From: Candidatus Poseidoniaceae archaeon
GTDB lineage: Archaea > Thermoplasmatota > Poseidoniia > Poseidoniales > Poseidoniaceae
Assembly: GCA_013329255.1 (NCBI GenBank)
Contig: DUKM01000002.1
Location: 1-41,840, forward strand
Direction of reading: 5' to 3'
DNA: 41,840 nucleotides
The notes under the pieces were generated by a model that worked only from the letters and a program-made list of their open reading frames with translations, did not search any database and had not been told where the DNA came from. Below are positions 18,201-23,778 of this stretch, in pieces. Position 1 is the first letter of the stretch. Each line of letters starts with the position of its first letter. Position numbers and translations under genes: made by a program.

Positions 18201-19279
18201 CCAAGAACAGCCAACCACAGGGCAACAATGAGTGTGAAGTACTGGCTTAAACCGCCCAATGCGTCTGCGGTAAGGGGGCCAAGAATGAGGCTGAGGTTAT
18301 CGCCCCGGGCGAAAAGCATTGCCAAGACAATGATGCCAATCAACACGAGGGAAGCCCGTTGAATGATGTCGGTTCTCAATTCCTTTTTCGAAGCATAATA
18401 CCCTTGTATAGCAATGATGAACACCAGCAGAGAGAGAGCTCCACCCTGTTTGGCAGCATCGACATCATGAGCGCTCTCAAACAAGATTGGTGCTATGCTT
18501 GAAGCGATGACGATGACGGTGAGGTTGATCGAATTGTTCGAACGCAGTGCCATTTCCATCGCTGCTATGCTTAGGACAATCAGAGAGATTCCGATTTCAT
18601 AACTCACCACATTTCCAGACCATTTGAGCCAAATGTTCATTCCAGCACCGAGCAATACAATCATTGGTGCATAAGAGGCCACTGCCCAACCAAACTTCGT
18701 CTGGCCTTTGTACCGTTGCAAAAGTTTGTACTGCGCAACCATGAGCAGGAGAATCGCCGCCGTTTGTACATAGATTCCATTTCCGTTTGGGTACCATCCA
18801 TCTTCATTGGAGAGCGAACCAAAAGCAGTGCTCCCTTCGAACAAACCGAGAACAAACCGTGCGCCCCACACTGTACCAACCGTTGCGAAAAAGAACCCAA
18901 TCCCAAGCATGTAGTCTTGGACATCTCTGAGTTGGTGGCCGTTTGAGCGACTTTGTGCCTCAATCCAACCAATGGCGAAACCGGCCGATAGAATGCCTCC
19001 GAAAAAGAGAACGGCGAAATCGGCGTTGCTTGTCCCTTCGTCGCTGAACGCAATGTTGTAAATGCTGAACCAAATGGCACCCAGTGCGATTGCAAGCATA
19101 ATGATTTGAGAAAATCGAATCAGTGATCGTTCGGAATCATCGATGGCGCTACCCGGCGCTCGGACGCGCATGGGGGGCGAAGGGAGCGGTGCATGTTGGA
19201 GCAATGATGTGCCAACATTAGGCGTTAACTCTGGATTAGGAAGGGGGATGGTGTTGGTGTTTCGTCGAGGTGCCGCCAT
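15212..19279 (-). CDS. Very large polytopic membrane protein (1355 residues), function unknown
   Basis: After a Pro-rich cytoplasmic-looking N-terminus (about 1-50) the chain is a near-continuous series of hydrophobic helices to about residue 1215; I estimate 30 or more, many carrying Trp, Gly and Pro. One soluble loop near 560-600 contains TYDPETQTWKENKLDEG, a second near 985-1010 is rich in Glu/Gln. The last 130 residues form a Pro/Val/Glu-rich linker and a compact terminal domain (RHGFEIELPDDMFKTI to VLEFEAI). I see no transporter, glycosyltransferase or ATPase motif. The overall look recalls DUF2339-type giants, but this is not established. The gene is flanked by two subtilases and appears to be preceded by a TATA-like box for a nearly leaderless message. 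Confidence 0.72.
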   Translation of the reverse strand: MAAPRRNTNTIPLPNPELTPNVGTSLLQHAPLPSPPMRVRAPGSAIDDSERSLIRFSQIIMLAIALGAIWFSIYNIAFSDEGTSNADFAVLFFGGILSAGFAIGWIEAQSRSNGHQLRDVQDYMLGIGFFFATVGTVWGARFVLGLFEGSTAFGSLSNEDGWYPNGNGIYVQTAAILLLMVAQYKLLQRYKGQTKFGWAVASYAPMIVLLGAGMNIWLKWSGNVVSYEIGISLIVLSIAAMEMALRSNNSINLTVIVIASSIAPILFESAHDVDAAKQGGALSLLVFIIAIQGYYASKKELRTDIIQRASLVLIGIIVLAMLFARGDNLSLILGPLTADALGGLSQYFTLIVALWLAVLGFYFPAMLDQRLPWIPIGLAFALMIIPTDESTIPWLVTVAILPYMLLISTATRQWVANGTMAMAAISYIVVDLVARAQEIAQIDTYGTVGLHLLIPIAFVAVSELAQRRGKIDIQIHMLVIGCVALSRAVLFAEEWYMPWFFIVYLLYLARTGLDEIGDDAPLESRWRATLGVLLANSVMIALVALGRLNVPDQLVFGGYSFHVFAAGAISYFLLLSGRNKEFDLGMTFAWFGSSASGAPTYDPETQTWKENKLDEGAMSEWCTTHSWSPLARSSLIIPFIMMTAGIFIANGIESDAQIRNFVSEPVGVLLLALPISCLVWEILDLKTITSRARATAVWILFGMGLGPSLFINVLREEMPRLEGYASKYILPAAILLDFILLAAPLVVAWAIERRGLDKTGISPPADLAAMIGLIAIACLDTSGGWLMIPMLTLVTYQSVRYGHSLALILAPLALVLTNNMWLDLQGFGWKLSEAFPSWGLDERSMFYTLGLSRLSGVLVVLQMSYILMAQFSKKENKHQKALPWLGAWVWMAIGLMACFPGMDWFLWMPLFFTAALMLNAWFNGQVQYLPALGFAQFVSLIIAIGGQPWALSELDVISWAALLSGATALGFAASHESGILYKNLDETTKPDDATSAFTYPETIEQRQELNEQFQLVGYIGLTLSVSVLWGIGTMVGALMLTKQGAAKGQYNILLLAPLVHGLAFYNFLMQAELLNSDLNLSLIGGLLIAEGFALGYGSIKNDAIYDYDGFDWPSDNAFFEFTDRMGIIGVGTIIAGIFFLINNPDWDTLTYGLTTVVLIGVGIQGYSDDYDARWRRVFGGYGSIFTAFITAFTLDGLMQNVSIMGAAIVAMGWLFMNSSRLGDTNELYIPDPNAVQPVMASEQPAQPAPQLGSHSVPAAVPEPEMAVEMVVEVEPVIAKSKGKTEPKMENLPLQIPEPVLSVKERVKTRHGFEIELPDDMFKTILSSIDMTPHEGYKPVVSFGPRGEIVLEFEAI

Positions 19280-19303
19280 ACAGCGTTAAATCCAGTCGTC
19301 TTT

Positions 19304-19312
19304 CGATAAAAG
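19304..19312 (-). promoter_or_regulatory. TATA-like box for the giant membrane protein gene
   Basis: On the minus strand CTTTTATCG is centred about 28 bases before the ATG at 19279. Archaeal TATA boxes lie about 26 bases before the transcription start, so the start would fall within a few bases of the ATG, implying a leaderless or nearly leaderless message; no ribosome site precedes the ATG, in agreement. The 161-base divergent region also holds TACTAAATT (19348-19356), a possible TATA box for the plus-strand protease gene. Confidence 0.35.
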
Positions 19313-19440
19313 CGTTGACCCGTTTCTCGGGGGAAGCCTGCTTTTTGTACTAAATTGGGAAGATGCGGCATATTCGCCTCAATCATTTCCTCAATGGGTT
19401 GAAAAAGTACCCCGCTGTGGTTGCACATCGAGGCGTCGCT

Positions 19441-21444
19441 ATGTCCAAGGTTCAATCCACCCTATCTGTGCTCTGTTTGAGTTTGCTGCTCCTGCCCGCT
19501 TTGGCTATGGCTGTGCCCGTTGAAGTCCAATCAGCGCAACATTCAGAAGAGGGCTGGTGGGTCGAAACCACCGTTGACCGTGACGGAAACGGAATCGGAG
19601 ACATGGTTGAATTTCACAAAGACAATCCGATCTTTTTGAGCGAAGATGGCACCCTCCCACTTATCGTTGATTTTGATCACACGCCGGGTGAAACGGAGAT
19701 TGCTCTGCTGGAGCGAGAAGTTGGCTTTGTCCACGAGTGGACCCTAAGGCACATTGACGCACTTGCAGGCCGCATCCATGTTGATCAAATCCTTGAGACC
19801 TCTTCCTTGCCGGGCGTCGTGATGATTGAACTGGACGGCATTCTGTCCATCCAGAACGGCGATGCCGCTGTGCTCCACGGTGTGGACACAGTTTGGGCTG
19901 ACACAGGATATGACGGAGCAGGAACAACCGTCGCAATTATTGACACCGGAATCGATGGTGCACACGCAAGCCTTGACGACTTGGACGACGACAACTCAAC
20001 CACCGACCCTAAGGTGATTGGATTTTACGATCCAGTCAACAACCCAAGCCTCACCAACGGAACAGAAGTGTTCCCATACGACGACCAAGGCCACGGCTCT
20101 CACTGCGCTGGAACCACTGCAGGAACGGGGGCACCAAATTACGAACACATCGGTATGGCCCCACAAGCCAACCTCGTGGGCGTGAAGGTGCTCGATGCAG
20201 GTGGTTCAGGATCATTTGCAACCGTTATGGCGGGCATGCAATGGACGGTCGATAACCGATATCAATTCAACATCCGTGCTGCTTCAATGAGCTTGGGTGG
20301 CCCAGGTGCGATCGAGTGGACTTCTTCCGAAGAAGACAGCGTCAACCGTTACGGCAACGAAATGGTCCGAGCAGGTATTGCTTTGTTCATCGCAGCAGGC
20401 AACAACGGCGTTGCCGGACAAATTGGCACACCAGGCTCCGCAGAGGATGTCATCACCGTCGGTGCGCTTGACAAGAATTCAGCCATCGCAGTCTATTCCA
20501 GCCAAGGACCAACCGAAGAAGGCCGAATCAAGCCCAACATCGCTTACGTTGGTTCAAGCGTGATGTCTGTTGCATTCAACACCGGCGACCAATACACCGA
20601 CATGTCAGGAACTTCTATGGCGACTCCCGGTGCTGCTGGTGTCGCTGCTTTGATGTTGCAAGCCAATCCAGACCTCAGCCCGTTTGATGTCCGAAACATC
20701 ATGCAGGAAACTTCGACCTACCGAATGTGCAACTACATGTTTGCCAACGAGCCCTGTTTGGAAGATGCGATCCCAAAGAACCGTCAAAACAACGTTTACG
20801 GCCACGGCGAAGTGCGTGCTTTGGATGCAGTGATGGAAGCGGCTCAAGAGGATTATGAATTCGATAACTCGATTCAAGTCACCATCGATACCCCAAGTGG
20901 CATGGACAATCGCATTCACATGTTCCCCGAAGGCGAAGTAGCGTTCTTGGCCACCGAAGGCATCGAAACCATTCAATGGCGAAGCAACCACCTACGCGAT
21001 GATTGGTCCATCGTTCATACCTTTGACCACGGCACCGAAGGAACACTCACCGCCATTGACATCATCCACCAACTGGAACACCTACCGGGCACCACGCTCG
21101 AGGGCAACCACACCATTTCGCTTCGCGGCATCATGGCCAACGACTCCGGCGGTCACGCCTCGACTCCACTTGTGACCATTGACATCATGCTCATGGACAC
21201 AGCGAAAGCATTCGTGACCCAAGATGAGACTTCAACTGGACTCTCGACCACCACCCTTGCGTTTGGTTTGCTCGGTTTCATCGGCTTGTTCCTCGTTGTG
21301 TTGCTGGTGACAGGCGCCATCAGCGACAAAGAGGAAGGCACACTCGCTGGAATTGATTTCAAAACGCTTCAGGACGGATCAGAACCTTTGGATCAGTCGT
21401 CTCATGACGCCACCATTGCGGAAACAGGCGCCTCAAAGAACTGA
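19441..21444 (+). CDS. Secreted, C-terminally anchored subtilisin-like (S8) serine protease
   Basis: A 667-residue extracellular protease. Order: Sec signal peptide (1-24, VLCLSLLLLPALAMA), an EF-hand-like calcium loop DRDGNGIGD (47-54), an inhibitor-like prodomain (about 70-135), the S8 catalytic domain with D168 (IIDTGIDG), H218 (GHGSHCAGT), N321 (AAGNNG) and S392 (SGTSMATPG), a beta-rich C-terminal region (about 475-610), and a transmembrane helix (about 612-640, LAFGLLGFIGLFLVVLLVTG) followed by a short acidic tail. It probably degrades proteins at the cell surface, in keeping with a protein-eating heterotroph. ATG 19441 is chosen because GAGG (19430-19433) is 7 bases upstream and the signal peptide starts here; the frame is open back to 19363. 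Confidence 0.9.
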   Translation: MSKVQSTLSVLCLSLLLLPALAMAVPVEVQSAQHSEEGWWVETTVDRDGNGIGDMVEFHKDNPIFLSEDGTLPLIVDFDHTPGETEIALLEREVGFVHEWTLRHIDALAGRIHVDQILETSSLPGVVMIELDGILSIQNGDAAVLHGVDTVWADTGYDGAGTTVAIIDTGIDGAHASLDDLDDDNSTTDPKVIGFYDPVNNPSLTNGTEVFPYDDQGHGSHCAGTTAGTGAPNYEHIGMAPQANLVGVKVLDAGGSGSFATVMAGMQWTVDNRYQFNIRAASMSLGGPGAIEWTSSEEDSVNRYGNEMVRAGIALFIAAGNNGVAGQIGTPGSAEDVITVGALDKNSAIAVYSSQGPTEEGRIKPNIAYVGSSVMSVAFNTGDQYTDMSGTSMATPGAAGVAALMLQANPDLSPFDVRNIMQETSTYRMCNYMFANEPCLEDAIPKNRQNNVYGHGEVRALDAVMEAAQEDYEFDNSIQVTIDTPSGMDNRIHMFPEGEVAFLATEGIETIQWRSNHLRDDWSIVHTFDHGTEGTLTAIDIIHQLEHLPGTTLEGNHTISLRGIMANDSGGHASTPLVTIDIMLMDTAKAFVTQDETSTGLSTTTLAFGLLGFIGLFLVVLLVTGAISDKEEGTLAGIDFKTLQDGSEPLDQSSHDATIAETGASKN

Positions 21445-21511
21445 GACGATTGCTCCTGTTTCGGCCTTGCGCCGGAGATGAGGATAAAAGCAAAGACAGG
21501 TTCTGCGAACC

Positions 21512-23113
21512 ATGCGGTGGCTGAAAGATCCTGTTGGGGAACATCATCAGCGCGTCCCTCGGGCTTATCGGATAGCGCGGCGTTTTTTCCGCTCGCTTAC
21601 ATCAGTTTGGTTCCGAGAAATCAACATCGTTGACGACGAAAACCTACCTCCAGAGGGTGGGATTATTTTCATCTCTTGGCATCCAAGTGGCCTGATTGAC
21701 CCCATGCTGATGAACGCTTCACTCCCGGGGCGAATTTCCATCATCGCCAAGCACACGCTGTTCAAGTTGCCTCTTATTGGCCGCTTGCTTCGGGCTGCTG
21801 GCGGCGTGCCAGTGGAACGATCCCAAGACAGCGGTGACAAAGAAGGTGCAAGTGAGCGCAACTCAAACATGCTGACTGGTGTTTCCTCCGTTGTCGCCAA
21901 GGGTGGGCGTTTGATGATTTTCCCAGAAGGCACCACGCACACTGACTCGGATGTAAAGCGCGTGCGGTCAGGGGCGGGGCGAATCCTTTTGGCGGCGCGA
22001 AGGCAAGCCAAACTTGAAGGATTTAGCGAACCCCAGTTGGTTCCAATCGGTCTTCATTACTCGAACTCACAGCGGTTTCGTGAACGTGCAGCCGTCATCA
22101 TCGAACGAGCCATGGAGTTTCCTCCCATTCCAGAATCGATTGAGGATGAAACCGTTCAAGATCAAAACGACCGAGCCTGGGTCAAAGAGGTCACAGAAGC
22201 CATCAGCGTCGAACTGAAGCGAGCAAGCCTCTCAAAAACGACTTGGCGAGAACGCACCCTCATCTGGAAAGGGCGGAGTTTGGCTTATGCCGAACGGGCT
22301 CGACAATCCAAAGACAAGCTCACTAAGCCGAGTTATGCCCATGCCGTCCTTGGAGCTCGAAGGGTTCGAGCAGGGTGGGATTACATGGCTGCGCACCAAC
22401 CTGAAACAGCCGCTTCGATTGTCGAAGAAGCAGAATCTCACTTCAAAGCCTTGGACCACCGTGGGATCACACCTTTTGATGTGGATTCAAAACCAGAGCG
22501 GCTCTCAGCCTCAGGTTTCTTGAAGATTTTCTTGTCTTGGGCTTGGGCTGGCGCTTGGATGTTTGGCCTGATTTCATGGGGCGCTATGCTCGGCAACATC
22601 GTGCCCTACAAAGCCAATGCGTTGCTGGTCAATCGCATGAAGGCAAAAGGGGCGGATGGGTCCATCATTAGCACAATCAAGGTGCTCACGGCGATTGTTT
22701 TATTCCCGCTGTGGTGGATTATTGCATCCGCAGGCGCAACTTGGCTGTTGCTTAACTCGGCCAGCCCAATCAACGAGTTGCTGCAAATGCATTGGCTTCT
22801 CGAACCGTTGGCTAATCTCCCATATTACCTCGTATTCTGCGTGTTTTTCATGTGGTGGCCACTCTCGGCCAAGGCACACATGCGCTTGTTTTCCAAGGTC
22901 GTGGTAAATTATCGAACGCTCAAGCGCTGGCAATCTTGGCGCGATGAAGAGGTCGATTGGGACCAGTTGGTGATCACTCAACGCACCTTGGCCGGTCGGC
23001 TCGTTGGTGTTGGAGAGGGCTTAGTTTTGCCCGGCGATGAAGATTGGATTGACCCTCCGGCGGGCCAGGATGATGTCGTGTCGGTGCGCCCTCGAGCGAG
23101 CATGACAGCATGA
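21512..23113 (+). CDS. PlsC-type glycerolipid acyltransferase with HX5D motif
   Basis: Likely transfers an acyl chain to glycerol 3-phosphate or a lysophospholipid. The acyltransferase domain (about 40-215) has SWHPSGLIDP with H57 and D63 separated by five residues (HX5D, as in Sct1/Gpt2-type GPATs, rather than the HX4D of PlsC), GGVPVERS (97-104) and IFPEGTTH with E139. A charged helical region (215-330) follows, then three or so hydrophobic segments (about 340-365, 390-425, 430-460) and a soluble C-terminus, giving 533 residues, about twice a plain PlsC. Ester-lipid acyltransferases are unexpected in archaea with ether lipids but have been reported in Marine Group II. It has a short gap from the protease gene and ends 62 bases before the molybdenum operon. 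Confidence 0.83.
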   Translation: MRWLKDPVGEHHQRVPRAYRIARRFFRSLTSVWFREINIVDDENLPPEGGIIFISWHPSGLIDPMLMNASLPGRISIIAKHTLFKLPLIGRLLRAAGGVPVERSQDSGDKEGASERNSNMLTGVSSVVAKGGRLMIFPEGTTHTDSDVKRVRSGAGRILLAARRQAKLEGFSEPQLVPIGLHYSNSQRFRERAAVIIERAMEFPPIPESIEDETVQDQNDRAWVKEVTEAISVELKRASLSKTTWRERTLIWKGRSLAYAERARQSKDKLTKPSYAHAVLGARRVRAGWDYMAAHQPETAASIVEEAESHFKALDHRGITPFDVDSKPERLSASGFLKIFLSWAWAGAWMFGLISWGAMLGNIVPYKANALLVNRMKAKGADGSIISTIKVLTAIVLFPLWWIIASAGATWLLLNSASPINELLQMHWLLEPLANLPYYLVFCVFFMWWPLSAKAHMRLFSKVVVNYRTLKRWQSWRDEEVDWDQLVITQRTLAGRLVGVGEGLVLPGDEDWIDPPAGQDDVVSVRPRASMTA

Positions 23114-23156
23114 GCGAAAAATATCCTACCTTAGGTTGATATGCGGTGCTCCCCAC

Positions 23157-23171
23157 GTCGCCGTAGGCGAC
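23157..23171 (+). promoter_or_regulatory. Perfect GC-rich hairpin 4 bases before the molybdenum operon start
   Basis: GTCGCC (23157-23162), loop GTA, GGCGAC (23166-23171) make a perfect 6-bp palindrome ending 4 bases before ATG 23176, where a ribosome site would be expected and is missing. Upstream, AAAAATATCC (23117-23126) is a possible TATA box whose start point would fall near 23148, so the hairpin would sit in the 5' leader. It could be an operator or a translational control hairpin; neither is shown. Confidence 0.35.
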
Positions 23172-23175
23172 AGAC

Positions 23176-23778
23176 ATGGTAGGCACCGAACACGTTGAAA
23201 TGATACCCGTCGCAAAGAAGGAAATTTGGTCCGCGAAAGTCAACGGAAGACCGGTTGAAGTCCTTGCTCCTTCGAACGCAATTCTCCTCGATGTTCTGCG
23301 GGACAAAGTTGGGACACTGGGCGTGAAACGTGGCTGCGATCTTGGAACGTGTGGCTGTTGTACCGTGATGATTGACGGCACCCCCCGCATCTCTTGCCTT
23401 TGCTTGGCAGGCCAAGTGGAAGGCACCTCCATCGTGACCGTCGAAGGATTGGCTGACGGCGCCCATCTCGCTCCGATTCAATCCTGCTTCGCAGAACATG
23501 GTGGCTCCCAATGTGGATTCTGCACCCCGGGCTTCCTCGTGACCGCCCAAGCATTGCTCAATGAAAACAGCGCTCCAACCGATCAAGAAGTCGCTCAGGC
23601 GATTGAAGGCAACCTTTGCCGATGCACCGGCTACCAACAAATTGTCGAATCCATTCAAGCCGCAGCAGCCATTCACCGTGGCGAAGCTGAGCCTGCCGCA
23701 CCCGCAAGCAACCCTCACCCAGATCCACATCCAAGTGGGCCAGAAGAACCTCAGATGCCGCCGGGCCACGCGAGATGA
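23176..23778 (+). CDS. Molybdenum hydroxylase small subunit, two [2Fe-2S] clusters (HcrC/CoxS-like)
   Basis: Electron-transfer subunit of a xanthine-oxidase-family enzyme. The plant-ferredoxin-like domain has C54, C59, C62 and C74 (GCDLGTCGCCTVMIDG and ISCL; C61 is an extra cysteine), and the helical domain has C113, C116, C148 and C150 (CGFC, NLCRCTGY), all eight ligands present. The C-terminus is extended by about 35 residues rich in Pro, Ala and His, unlike the roughly 160-residue norm. The stop overlaps the start of the large subunit gene (ATGA), so subunits are made in step. The start is ATG 23176, with no ribosome site but a hairpin just upstream; ATG 23200 would still leave the whole domain. 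Confidence 0.92.
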   Translation: MVGTEHVEMIPVAKKEIWSAKVNGRPVEVLAPSNAILLDVLRDKVGTLGVKRGCDLGTCGCCTVMIDGTPRISCLCLAGQVEGTSIVTVEGLADGAHLAPIQSCFAEHGGSQCGFCTPGFLVTAQALLNENSAPTDQEVAQAIEGNLCRCTGYQQIVESIQAAAAIHRGEAEPAAPASNPHPDPHPSGPEEPQMPPGHAR

